Source: Warburgia ugandensis
Lineage: Eukaryota; Streptophyta; Magnoliopsida; Canellales; Canellaceae
Length of the DNA: 64,000 nt
NCBI GenBank assembly: GCA_035236585.1
Contig: CP141139.1
Location: forward strand, 16,260,990-16,324,989
Reading direction: 5' to 3'
Position 1 is the stretch's first letter. Each line of letters opens with the position of its first letter. The position numbers and the translations under genes are program-made. The notes under the pieces were generated by a model. It was not told the origin of the DNA, did no database searches, and saw only the letters and a program-made list of their open reading frames with translations. Shown here one piece after another: positions 32,831 to 45,529 of this stretch.

Positions 32831-35612
32831 ATACACAAATAAAATTATTGACTTCATTATAAAAGATGACATTTTGAAGTGTATCACAATAATTTCATGC
32901 ATCAAACTTGTTCCTTCTTCCACATCCAGGTCTTGCTTTAAGGAATTTGCCTAATCTTGTTGTTGGTAGCATGATGGAAGAAATTTGTATCCTGCCATGT
33001 AGACTGAACTTTTCTTTAGGGAGGTTTCCTCTGATTCGGTTGCTGGTAGCTCATGCAATCATGTATAGAAATTTCTGGAGTTATGGGGAGAAATCAAACT
33101 TTCAAAATTATTGCTCGAGCTTGCTACTACCTTGTTCAATACCTCCTAAATAACTCTATTCCAAGCTTTTAGGTATTTCTTGGACTTGTGGAAAGTGAAA
33201 TAGCTAAGGAGCCCTTTTCAATCTTCCTGAAAGGCAATAACCAGACAAAACTTTATAAAACTGTGAGGAAAAGCATGGCGTGAATCAGCTGGCAAGTAGT
33301 TAGTGTGATTTTTAGCAACAAGAACATACATTGAAGTTACTATATTGGTTTGGCTAAAATAGAAAGAAGGCTGGAGGGGTGAGTGAGAAGTGAGTGTGTG
33401 GTCCGTCTTGGCTCCTAAAGCTATGCAGTGGTTTTGCTTTCTTCAGCATCCATGTCTAGTATGCAGAGGTTTAATATGAGAATTGACTCTTGATGTCCAT
33501 TAGGTAAGAAGGATACTCAGAATTATAAAGAGTTGGATTATATACAGAGGAGCTCATGGATGAATATTACCTAATTATTGTCCTCCGAAATTGAGGAACA
33601 TTTCCTACTTGAACAAAAATCTTTTTATGCTTGGCCAATAGAATTTAGAAGGGACAATGTGTTAGAAACTCCCTGACTTGATTCCTTACGGGAACCACCG
33701 CTTATTGCTTCACGTCCCAAAATTTCCCATTGAGTGCACTGGTAAACATTTTCTACTCATGTGAATTGGCTCAGTCATTTGAGTTCTTGTCAAGCCACCA
33801 CGTTGACTCCTGCTGATGGCCATTTTTGGTCCCATCCACATACTGAAATATGGAAGGAAGAACAGTCAACATGTGTCCGGAACACAGTTCCTGAAGCATG
33901 ATCACTAATACCCTCACAACACCCTAGTACAAAATGTGGTTGATTGCTGTGGTATGTATCCCTTGCCAGTAGCACAGTAGCTAGTGAAGTTCTGGGGGTC
34001 AAAGAACTAGTTTTGTTTTGGGAGCAAGGAAAGTTGAGTTGTGATAGTGTAGTCGTTCGGGTTAGGCTCCGGCACTCGGGAAATCAAACTGCTTTTCATG
34101 CTTTAGGGAAAGCAGATCATGAAGAAAGTCTTTTTCTCCATGCTCCTCAGGTAGCTAGCGTAAGAAGGATATTTAAATCGTTGTGTTAATTCAATTTTTG
34201 GTCAACAAAGATGATAGGCATCTGCCCGAGGTCATAAGCAACTCTGTATGTCTTTTGGCTATGAAGTTACAAGCCTACTGGATAAGAGTTTCACAGATAA
34301 CATCGGAAGAACCTCTCCCTGACCTTCTATATAGCTGACACCAATTCTGTATTTCCCTCTGTATGTGTACTTGGAATAATATTCTAAAATACTGCAGAAT
34401 ACATCTTTTGGCTGTTTTGAAAGGGTTGGATACTCAGGACATAAGAACCCTGGATACTTGTCTTATCCATACTACTAACGGCCTTGAACAATATAGAATT
34501 GTTAAAGAACAAACATCTCCCGGTTGTTGGGCTGTTTAGCAGCCATAAGAAATTACAGAATTAGTTGAGAACAAAAACACCATGGTTATAGGGTTGTCTT
34601 ATCTATGTTGGCTGCATGATGGCACTGGCGATCACCATTCATGGCTTATTACACGTTGGTATTCCCATACTCTAAATAGCCTGTTCCATGTGTTTTTCTG
34701 GATTTATTTCCAGCAAGATCTCTTAGTTCCTCGGTCTTAGAAAACAGCAAATAGCTCTTGAACCTATAACATTCTGAAGTCTAAGTATCTCCATTAGTTC
34801 TGGTAGAAAGAAAAAGAATGTGGTTATATTGTTTGGCAACATATGTCCTACACGATCCATGGTCACTCTTGCAGTGTCAAAAGCATCTGAAACCACGGTT
34901 TGTTAATGTCAAAACTTAGAGACTCAAGTTCATTAGCTTTCAGCTTTTGGATGTTTCCATGATTCCACCCCTGCATTTGCTTAGCCATTTTTGTAACAAC
35001 GACGATCAAGTAAATTCTGGACAACCAAAATAGATCGGATCAGAAATTGGCTTGACTTTTGTCAGCTCATTAGTTAAAATGTAGTACCATAAGCCTGGGT
35101 TTCCTGTTTAAGTTAGTATCATGGCATGTCGCGTACCATTGCTGGAAAGCATTAATTTGTGCTTTAAAGGGCATACAAAAACATGCAAGTAAATTTTTTC
35201 TCCTCTCCATTCTCAACACCTCATGGCTTCCTCTTTCTTTACGTGCTCGACTTCATTCTATCAGTATCTTTTGTATTTATACTAGCACTCTATTCCCTTA
35301 TACTGTTGCTAGATGAAAACATGTATATGGCACACTGGCATCCTACTTATCTAAAGGGACTATAAATCCGGAGAACAGTATATATATACTTACTGTACAT
35401 TATTGAGTTCTAAACTTACTCTTTCTGATTGCAATAGAATTTGGAGCAGGGCTGGGATAACATAATCCCTCGCATCCACTACAGCACTACTAATTGGCAA
35501 TCAGAGGTAGTGGCTTCATTGGAACACACCTAACAACAGGCGGAGTTCCTTCTGCAATCTAACAGAAGAAAATGAGACCATGGTTCTCCTCTTTATCAGG
35601 TTTATCACTCAT
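32831..35612. other. Intergenic stretch 3' of the HD-Zip gene
   Basis: No gene or complete element is recognised. The part nearest 35613 should include the 3' untranslated region of the HD-Zip gene, but I see no canonical AATAAA there on the minus strand. Confidence 0.45.
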
Positions 35613-36399
35613 TCAGGGCCAAAAGTCCCACCACTGGAAATCACTACAAGACTGTTCGGACAAGTAACCAGAATCAAAACCACACCATCTATCACTCAAC
35701 ATGTAGGAGCTATCTGGATGTTGTGCCATTTTCATAAGGTCTGCTTTATCCTGCCCAGGTAACTCAACATTTTTGCTGTTCTCACAGTCCGAATGCATAA
35801 TTGCTCTTACATCTGGCCCTTCCTCCACTGTTGAGTTGGGTTTCTCTTCACATTCACCACACTTGTTGTCCTCATTATCTGAGGGGCCATCGTTACTGTT
35901 CCCTGCTGACGGTGATCTGCAACACCTGTTCTCTTCTCTAGGCTTTTCTAGCTGGTCACTAAGCTTCTGCACCTGAGAACACCAGTGGATGATTTTTAGT
36001 TCTGGACCTTCAAAGTGTGTTAAAACACCGATAGACACAGAAAAAAAAGTGGGTTTTTACCTGTTTCAGTAGGCTCTGTTTCTCTTTCTTCAACGACTCA
36101 AAACTAGATCCTAGAGCATCATAATTCGCTCTCAGAACGTTATACTCTCGCTCGAGCTGCTTTGATTTCCATCTAGCTCTCCTATTCTGGAACCATATAG
36201 CAACCTGACGAGGCTGTAGTCCGAGCTCCCTGGCCAACTGCAACTTCCTCCTTGGTTCTAGCTTGGTTTCCTCCTCAAACATAGACTCCAGAGACTTGAC
36301 TTGTTCATCGCTGAACCTCTTATTCTTCATCCTTTTCTTTTTCGGCCTCAGCGAGGAATCTTCTGGTCGTGCCGCTGTTGGGTTCTTCCCCGTCTCCAT
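35613..36399 (-). CDS. HD-Zip class I transcription factor, ATHB-7/ATHB-12 type
   Basis: Two exons, 36061-36399 and 35613-35972, are joined across an 88-bp GT-AG intron in phase 0 and give 232 residues, close to ATHB-12 in length. The homeodomain spans about residues 22-80, with helix-3 motif [10 protein letters not shown] at 69-78. A leucine zipper follows directly, with Leu at 82, 89, 96, 103, 110 and 117; the intron falls just before the last one, the usual HD-Zip I arrangement. The C-terminal half is acidic and Ser-rich, with many Cys, and ends in an aromatic FQWWDFWP motif like the C-terminal activation motif of this branch. HD-Zip I proteins dimerise and bind the pseudopalindrome CAATNATTG. 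The ATHB-7/12 branch is induced by abscisic acid and drought and restrains growth. The start is the first ATG before a basic KKKRMKNKR entry to the homeodomain. The gene looks intact. Confidence 0.93.
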
Positions 36400-36576
36400 A
36401 ATTCGGCAACAGTATACAGTCTGCTCGCTTCCAGCTTTTGCAGGAATGCGTAGTTATCTGGATTTATAATGCAACTCCATTAAGGAAGAGTCTGTGATAT
36501 GTTTCAGACTGATGGCCCAACCAACCCAATGAAATCAGTTGTAGTGGGGAACTTCTCCTGTGCCCTATAAGCCTTG

Positions 36577-36584
36577 TATAAATA
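36577..36584 (-). promoter_or_regulatory. Weak TATA-like element
   Basis: The minus strand reads GTATTTATAC about 180 bp before the HD-Zip start codon. It is the only TATA-like block at a plausible distance, but the canonical form TATAAATA is on the opposite strand, so the assignment is weak. Confidence 0.25.
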
Positions 36585-36958
36585 CGTCCACTTCAATCCT
36601 TTCACTTCCTCTCTGTAGAAGCCGAAGCCGATTGTTAGAAAGAAGAAACACTCTGCTGTTGTTTCATTGGAGGAAAGAGTTATATACTACGATCCACATG
36701 TATACTTACACAGTCAGTTTAGCTGTCGTGGTTAGCAGGTGGGAGCAAACAACGTACACGATTTGGGTTGCGCAGATGGAGACAAAATGGCGGGACTTAC
36801 CAAGGGGAGAAGAAAATGGTTTTAGCCAATTGTACAAGTTGCTTCGACGAACCTAAGTCTCAGCCGCAGGTTATAGCTACCAGATATTGCCAAGCGTCGC
36901 TCAAGCATTCTTTTGCTAGTATACTGTATGTATTGGGAGCTTTATCTACATATGCGAA

Positions 36959-36965
36959 ACGTGGC
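36959..36965. promoter_or_regulatory. ABRE core ACGTGGC
   Basis: ACGTGGC lies about 560 bp upstream of the HD-Zip start. It is a strong form of the abscisic-acid-response element bound by AREB/ABF bZIP factors and works in either orientation. Its use here is inferred from the known hormone response of ATHB-7/12 genes. Confidence 0.45.
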
Positions 36966-37461
36966 AGTCTTGTAGGGGTCTGGAGGGGACGATTGCAGCA
37001 TTTAAGCGAATAGGACTGGGACACGAAAAAGGTCACATCGTTGGTGGTGGGGAGTATGGGAAAACGAAGCACAGGTGTCGGCTTTGATTTGTCTTCTGAT
37101 GCTTTGAATTTTAATCTTTTGGCTCGCACACGACACAATTTGCAGACGCAACCGCCCGAAATATATGGAGAAACGAAAATCATTTTGATTCATTTCGAGG
37201 AATTTATCGGCTACGTTTCGCTAATGTAGCACACTTTTCCTGCTTGGTGGTGGGCCCGACTTGTCCATGGCATGTTGTTCGGGGCCTTGTTCTGATGGGA
37301 TGGATTTTATGGTAGGTGGTGTCCCGGCCAAACAGGGGATCCTGGTCATTGTCCAGTGAGGATTTTTAAAGGAGTACAGACATTTAGTAGTACAAGACCT
37401 AGGTGTGGGTTTTGTTAGTTGTTGGTCGTGGCCGGCGGGGAGCCATTTGAATGGCCCTGAT

Positions 37462-37467
37462 CACGTG
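37462..37467. promoter_or_regulatory. G-box CACGTG
   Basis: A perfect palindromic CACGTG lies about 1.06 kb upstream of the HD-Zip start. bZIP or bHLH factors bind this motif. Together with the ABRE it could form a composite hormone-response region. Confidence 0.35.
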
Positions 37468-40400
37468 CACCTAAGGCCGTATGATTGAAGGAAAATGATT
37501 CTGGTTTTGGATGATAAGTACCATGTTGTTGGAAGGGGAATGCTTATAAGTCATTAGTTTTATATGTGACGATTGTGGAGAAGATTTTTTGATGGTAAAA
37601 GTTGGTTATTGTCTGGCCATCGATTTCTTTGCCGGTTAAAGTGAATGCAAGTTCAAAGTTAACAATGTGAAACTCGTTATAGGCTCCGGACGTTTTTTTG
37701 CATTGTAGACATAAACCATGAGCAGCCTTGAAGCAGTGATCTTACCAGCAGTTTCTTTCTTGAACCATTGTGCTGGGTCTTTGTCGTGTAAGTCCCCATG
37801 ATTGAAAATTTTTTGATGCCTCAGACTGGATCACATAATTTTGAAGTTGTTTACCAACTTTTTATTTCAATATGAATTCTGCAAATTAGCTCGAAATAAT
37901 CAAGTGAAGCTCAGATTTACAAATAATTTGTCAACATTTTAAAATTGTTTTGGTGGCGATGAGAATTTCTATTGGAAAGGCTATCCGAAGTGCACGTTCT
38001 GAAATGACTTGGGTATCCCACTAGCTAGGCCCTTGGATGATCAGATTAATTCATCTAGTTCGTCCTTCTCTATTTAGACTACCTGCAAAAACTTATGCCT
38101 AGGAGACAGACGCTTATAGTCACTAGTTTTTCCTCTTATTATCTTCCATTTGGTGCATTTTTACTGGCTGATTATAATATGCATTTCTGCAATTGACAGC
38201 AACTATGGGACCATTCATGAGTAGCCACGATATTTAGGCAGTAGCCAATGGTTATGGTTCCTCATATGACTCACGCGTAACTCATGCTGGTTAAAGATTC
38301 AATTAGAGAAAAATCCGGGTGGATTTAATTACTTCTTAACTTTTTCCTTGAAGAAGAAATGGTAAATGACGGTCTCGTTAAGCTCTCTCCAAAGTCACTC
38401 TCTTGCGGTACGGGTCCTCTGACGACGTGATAAGGTAGCGCTGGCAAGCATAAATATCCTGTTTCGGAATAACCCAGATTGATTGGATGATCCGACCCTC
38501 TTCATCCACCAGCTCTCTGGGTAGGTTCTTGGTTGGACCACTTAATTTATTGATCTTTATTCTGCCCTCATCTGACTAGCGGCGCTTTGCTAGCACGGGA
38601 TCACGAGCATGTCAGTTGACCTGTTTCGACAGGATGGGGCAGCGCTTCTTCCTTTGTCACCTTCTTATTTAAAAGAGCTCTACTTAAAGCTGAGGCCTGC
38701 TTCCGTCTTCCATAAATTTCGATCTTTCTTTAAAGTGGGCTCGTGTAGGGCTGGATCGGCAACAACGAATTACTCTTTTTGGTCAGTTCCAGCTTTTCGA
38801 GTTGGCAGTCCACATTTGGAGGATCAACAAAACTTTCAACAACCAGCGAAAATTTCCATCGGTTGATGGTTGTGTTCACGACTCCCTCGATGCAACTCTT
38901 CTGTAGTGATCCGTCGTGTGCAAGAATTAATATCGACGGGATAAATAGTTTCAATCAATTAAGGTGGCATTTCTAAAGTTGAGATTAAGACGTAGGTATA
39001 GCAATGTGTGCCCTCGGTAAGTTTACATCTTTTCTGTGTAAATCCAAGAAGATAGAGGTGTGGTAAAAGTACACTAGGGCTCAAAATGTTCGAAGAGCAA
39101 CAGTAATGATACTCCTGATCAATCGAACTTTGGACTCTCAAAATTCTAAGCTCTCAGTTCTTCTAGTTTATACAGTAAATCCTTGGATTTACATGCATAG
39201 ACGTCAGATAACGCAAAAACTAGATGTACATGACCTCAGTATTTAGGCTCGCTCCATAAGGTACATGCCCAGCCATTGATCATTGTTTACTTGCGCAACC
39301 AAAGTGAATATGGGCGTCAGCTTGGTTACTTCCAAACCCTTCACCTCTTGTCCCCTACTCTTAGATCGGTCATGCCCCCAAATAGGGTTTGCTTGCATGA
39401 TCCTGACTACTATTTTGGATGGAAAATGTATGGCTTAGCAGTCAGATTAATCCTCTTCGCCAGACAGGTGTCTTGACAATCAGAAGTAAGCGTTTAAGGG
39501 GGGCTTCGAACTTTGTGCTTGCTACTAATGGAGACATTTATGGAAACATGCATGTATATTAGCCCAAGAAAGAAAGCAATATTGATAAAAAGCCATGCTA
39601 AGAATGAAAGTGACCGTTGATAGGAATGTGTAGCTTAGAAGAATTCCTTTCTCATACGTTTGCTATGAGAGAATTCCTTTCTCGAACTTTTGGCTAAGAT
39701 CAAGGGTGGGTAAGTGGAATTGGACATACGGCTAAGAGGAGAAGTAATAAATAAGCTTCTTTACAAAAGGTTTTTCCAGTGTATGCCAATTTTCCTTCTT
39801 AGTGGGGTGTTAGTTGCCATTTGGTTTCTTTGTTTTGTTGGTTTGTTTGTTTTCTGTTTTTATGTGTGAAAACAAACTTTGTTTTCCTCTGTCTTCTACT
39901 TGTTTTGGTACTTTAGAATGTTGTTTTCAGGCCTCGGCTAAAACCAATAAAACAAAGAAAAAGTGTACACATGGTATTATTTGATTGGCTGTTATGTTGA
40001 AATAATATTATAGTAAATTAACTGAAAACAAAGAAAACACAATCCCACGGACGTGAGCTCACATGTAACAATATATAAAACCCATTTGTATGCCCAATAC
40101 CTATAGTCGATCACTTTTTATGTTGGCCTAACACCAATAATCACTTAACTATTTGGTCCCAACACCAATAGCTAGTCTAGTATGTGGGCTCAACGCTTAC
40201 TATTACAGATAGAATAACATGAGTAGTTAGCTACATGCACTTAAGAAACACATACTACCATATACTATCACAAGTGATATAGGAATTGATATACCATGAT
40301 CCAGATATTCTCGATGGGTAGACGCTTGAGATTGTATCGTTTGTTGGATACCCGACGATTAAGGATTGCATTGTTACTTAATTACCAAAACGAACGGTTT

Positions 40401-41228
40401 GGATCAGTGGTATAGTGAGCCCATTGTATGCTCTTAGATTAGAGTGTTACCGGCATTCCTTTAACTTTTATATGTCTCTGATTCCAGGTAATTCCAAAAG
40501 AGCTATGTCACTAACCAACTTTTCTTTCAAGCTAGGTATTTTACCTTAAAAACATTCTTTTTCTTCCAAGTGTGTGTCTAAAAAAGAAACAGCTCGGTGC
40601 ACAAAGCTCCCGTATATGTAGGGTCTAGAGAAGGAACACGAAGCTCCAGCATATGCATGCCAAATTAACCTAATGAAGAGGGCAATGTTTTCAGCTCGAC
40701 GGGGACACAAACACACGGGAACACGCTCATGCTGCCTTAATTATAAGTGCATGCCACCAATATTTATGTTTTTTGTTTTCTTTTTGTTTTCTCCATCAAA
40801 ACAAGAAAACAAAAAAAGCAAGATGCGTGTCCTTAGTGTTGTCTATTTCAATCCTAGGTTCCTTTCACTCTTAGCCTCAGCTACATGCATGTTTACCTTT
40901 GGCTAGTCGAGTTCCACAGTTACAGAGCTCAAGTTCAGAAATAAATTTGCATGTCAAATATTCCAAAAAATGTGAGATAAGTTAGTAAAGATGTCAAAGA
41001 AATAAAGGAGGATTATGATGAGAATTTAATTTTTTAATAAAATTTTAAAATTGTAAAAATTATTCATGTACTATGTGTTTAATTTGATGGAGAAAAACGA
41101 TAGCCCAATAGGTTGCCTAAGCAGGTTAGTCAAATGGGTAAATTCCGGGTGGCTGTTGGTTTTTGGAAGTTGTGCTTTTTCTTAAAGTGAGATAAAAAAT
41201 TTCTGTTCATTCAGTGGTAAACATACCC
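37468..41228. other. Gene-free stretch
   Basis: No supported gene, RNA gene or element is seen. Open frames are below 90 codons and lack recognisable motifs. Short low-complexity blocks occur (for example T/G-rich 39820-39900). Confidence 0.45.
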
Positions 41229-41244
41229 TTAATTGAATTTAAAT

Positions 41245-41430
41245 ATAAAAAAGGGCAGCCTGGTGAATCAAGCTCACACGCATGAGGATCTGAAAAAGGG
41301 TCAAATCATAAAGGTCTATAGCATGCAGTCTTATCTTACATTTTTGCAAGAGGATGTTTCCACGCCTTAAATCTGTGACCTCAAGGCCACACAATGACAA
41401 ATCTATTGTTGCGTTAAGGCTCCCCTCTTG
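41245..41430 (-). mobile_element. Au-type SINE, minus strand
   Basis: The plus strand begins AAAAAAGGGCAGCCTGGTG, the reverse of the SINE 3' end, and proceeds through TTACATTTTTGCAAGAGG and the box B and box A regions to GGCTCCCCTC. A 16-bp target duplication differing at one base flanks it: CTTAATTGAATTTAAA (41229-41244) and CTTAATTGAATTTGAA (41431-41446). Confidence 0.92.
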
Positions 41431-41446
41431 CTTAATTGAATTTGAA

Positions 41447-44400
41447 AGATGTGAAAATTTTGGAATTGTTTGGAAATAAGTTGGGAGATCAAGGTGGAGC
41501 ACTTTAAAAAAAAAAAATGTTAATTAGTCGGGGACTTTTGTGACCATGCTGAGTTCAGTGGCATTCCCACTCACTGGAACCAGGTTGATAAGGTCTTCCT
41601 TCCGAAGTTACATAAAAATAGAAACCAGTCATGGCCGAAAAAATGAGGCTGACTGCTTCCATATCCCTGAATTTACAGATATACAAATGGTCGTACATCA
41701 TAGGCCTTAATACAGACCAAGATTCTCCATACATAAAGCTTGACTTGTAGAAGCTTTGTTGATGAAGATAAATAAATGGTTGTTTCTTCATAATCTAACC
41801 TTCCATTTATAGGCCGGATTTGCCTTATTTATCCATTATAGGACCTTAGCTGAAAAAATTGGTCATCCATCAGATTAGAACACGTTTGGCTCTCCTTTTG
41901 TCCGCTTGGTCTAGAAAGAGGACAGATCACCTGCTTCTTTTCGGACTCGTAGCTTTGAAGCACCACAGATTATCTAAATATCGTGGTGTTAAGCATTGGA
42001 TCAAGATATTATTCATGTGGGCCCATCCGTAGAGTGGACATTTGGAATCTCTGGTATGATCTGGTCCTCAGCTTAGCGACGTTGATTCTGTCTCAACTTT
42101 AGTTAATTCATGTGGAAAATTGGTTGCAACACAACATCGAGTGACATTCTCTCTACATCAGTCGTTTTAGAATTGACTTTTATTTTAGGATTTATAAAAC
42201 AAACATGAACAGCGAAACCACCCACCAGAGATGGCCGATTAATGCCACACATACTCCATTTTGCAGCCATTTGCACCCTCATAAGACACGCGTTTAATAA
42301 TTGCCTTGCCTTGTTTATCACCATATTATCCAAGCATTTTCCTTCTTAATGATGCCATTAGCTAAGCCAATCACAAATGGTGATGTGTCCCTTTACTTTC
42401 CAGTCTTTTAAGATCTTTATCTTTATAAAAGGTTGAGGCACGTGTCGTGATCATAATTCGTCGATCTGTTTTAGAATCTTGGATTAGTTAAATATGAGAG
42501 AAATTAATATTTTACTGGTATATTATGCATGTGGATGAATAGAGAAAGAAGGATTGATCTGGTATTTGGTGATGTGGGCAACCTCGGATGTGACTTATTT
42601 GTGAGGATGAGATTTCACAAACAATAAATCGTACCAAGTCCAAGCCAATTGCATAAGCCTGATCAGATAATGCTTGAAATTAAGACTCTTTTATTTGGTT
42701 GAGAATGAAAGCGTACTGTAGAAGCCCTCCTGACTTGAACTCCTGTGTTTGGCCAGATACATCTCTTTAACTGGTCCGACAATGAAGTACTAGGCTATAG
42801 AGAAGCTAACAAAGCCCAAATGGTATTTGGAAAGTATGACTACCCTAAGCTATCTGGTCCATGAACTTGACTCATGGTGAAAATGGTCCAAAAAAGAGGA
42901 GAGAAAAAAGGAGAGACGTAGCTTCCTGCATATTCTAAGATCTCATTTTGACCCACATTTTCGATTGTAGACGATGGCAGACATTGAAAGGAGTTAGTGG
43001 TGGAAACTACTCATCTTCTGGACTACATCTTGGGTAGGTACGTGGACTAGAAAAATCTAAAGTGGATGAACCTGACAGGCATCATTTTATACTACTAAAT
43101 TGACACCCCAGGAAGTTCACAAGATGTGAAAAGGATGTTGTTGTTGATAAGCACATCTAACTGATTCATTTGATCTGCAATTAATGCCAGCTTATGCACA
43201 AATATTGCCTATTACTTTGTACTATGTACAGACTAGCTATACCTTTGTCCTTTTGCAATGTTTGTCACAATTCAAACAAGCACAGAGAACCTTCCTTTGG
43301 ATGGAAGTGTTGCTACTTGCTTTCGTTAAGATCTGTTCATGCATTTCAAAACCTCGCTGGCATACTTGATTGTCTCAACGGAGGATTGGGGGCTGTAAAA
43401 CCTTTGGTTCAGTTGAATTCTTGTGTCTGATTGACATACTTAAATGAGCTGGAGAAAGAATGAGACACAAGCTTATAAGACAGGTAAAGATGAGGAACTT
43501 ATGGTCTACATAATGATGTCGTCTAGGTAAAAATTCGTTTTGAAATTAGTATTGACGTTCAAGATTGAGCAGACCAATTCTTTTTGTACAAGGAAGAGGC
43601 TAAAGACCGGTGGGCTCTCTTGTAGCAGCATCTCTTTGTGCTCCATGCATTGGCCACGCGAACAGTGTCTAATGCACGCTAAATCGATTGATCAGCTGAT
43701 TCCAGCTCCTTAATAAGGGTTTCACCAGAAAATGGTAAATCACTGATTTGGTTGGACTTAATCTTAAACTTGAAATGTCTAATGTAGATGGGACCCGAAC
43801 CATGTGGATCAAAGATGGGGCACCTCGATCATAGTAGTAGAATGGAGCTGTGTCTCTTTATCATTCCCCTCGTCATGAAAACAAGGTTAATTTGATTATC
43901 TGAACTGGCAAGGAGAGGTATCTAATGTTGTGATAAGCCATCGAAGATTCCCTGGGCTCTGATTGAGGAGACAAAAGTGGAACTGTCTTTCCCTCCGCTC
44001 TGATTGAGCTTATTCAGTTGGAGGATAAATGCATTATGATATTGCTCCTCCGAGGAAGATTTTGTTCAAACACAACGAATTTCCTCGTAGATTTCTACTT
44101 AAAGCTAACCACGCCGAAGAAGAGTTGCTCTTCAATGCACGCCCACTGGAAGAAAATGGGCATGAGGAAGAATAAGGTGGGCCTTCCAAGTTAGTTGTCC
44201 AAAACCTTTATTTAGAAAGCTCATTACGAATGAACCATATATCAACAGCTACAGGAGAAAATGGATTTGATTCTTCTAACTTGAGGGGCTCTTGGGTGAT
44301 TCTTTAGTTATTAAACTCTGCCTAGGTATGTATGTGGAGGAGGCTCAAGGTTTACCCTAACCCAACCTGGTCCAGTTTACTACTTTCTTATGGTCTGTAG

Positions 44401-45354
44401 TTGCCTTCATATGCAAAGCCCATTAGTTAATTTGGTTAAGGGTCCTGGTTGGAGTTGATTTGTTCTCCCTCAAGGAAAACGGAGTTGGAGTTTTATGGCA
44501 ACATGAACAGATAGATTCAGCGAAATCTATTATAACCCACGCGTACAAGATGGAATTCTTCTATATTAGTAGAATTTTAGACGAAAGCTAGAAATTGAAA
44601 CAAAAGTCTACTTATACCTGCGGAACAAGAAGTCCCAAACATCCTCAAATTGCTTAGCTTAAGCATACTCTGATTCATCCTTTCTTTGAAGATTGCATTG
44701 CTTAAACTCAACTCATTGTTACGATCCAAGATCCTACAGTATCGGGCTCCAGTCAGCCGAGCACGGTTCAAGGTGCAGGCCTAGATCTATGGAATAGCAG
44801 CAGTAGCTCGAGGAACTGCACCTGAGCAAAAGCTGTCTTTGCTTCCATTCTTTGAATTTCATTTCTAGATATTAAGAACTAGTTTCACTGATTCCACATT
44901 CATCCCACTGCCTAAAGATATTAGACGAGGGACAACCTGGTTTTCAGTAGAAACATAGCTACCCGCTGAAGTAGTAGGATAAGAGGCCTTTCTCTATGTG
45001 AAAATTACACAGCGAAATAGTAAAAATTGACAAAGGGCTGGCATGATATGCTGCAAGCCTATCTTGAGACAACCTGTAGCGAGCAAGGAACTGCAGGGAA
45101 AGAATGGACTGGACATTTGAAGAGTCAGAAGAAGCCACAACACAAGTACATCAGGAAACAAACAAGACGGCATTCACTTTTGTTGGCTAGTTCCTGTGAA
45201 ATGCTCACCTAGCTTCAGTTAATCGAATCTTGTAGCAGCGGTGCATGGGGTTATGGATTCTTTAACTAGAAAGGGTTCCATTTGAAATGGTTCACTTTTG
45301 GCGCAACGCAGATGAGTACTATAGAAGTAAGTCAACTACATGGTATAGCAAATA
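41447..45354. other. Gene-free stretch
   Basis: No gene or element is recognised. All open frames are short (largest about 78 codons) and unconvincing. Confidence 0.45.
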
Positions 45355-45529
45355 GCTTTTTAATTGAGCCTCAAAGTGAGGTTCTCTCTCAAGGCAACAT
45401 GTGTGCCATTTAATCCAATAAGTAATCAGTGTATTTTACTGGCCAAAGGTAGTTAATCAGATTATAGAGTTAAATGAGACACGTAGCGAGCTCAGAGGGA
45501 ACCTCACTTTGAGGCATAGTTAAAGAGCC
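45355..45529. mobile_element. MITE-like inverted-repeat element
   Basis: The left arm GAGCCTCAAAGTGAGGTTCT (45366 on) and the right arm, reading inward on the other strand, ATGCCTCAAAGTGAGGTTCC, form terminal inverted repeats of about 33 bp with few mismatches. Weaker pairing continues inward through a CATTTAA block. At about 175 bp with no coding capacity, it fits a miniature inverted-repeat transposable element. I cannot assign a superfamily because no clean target duplication is evident. Confidence 0.6.
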
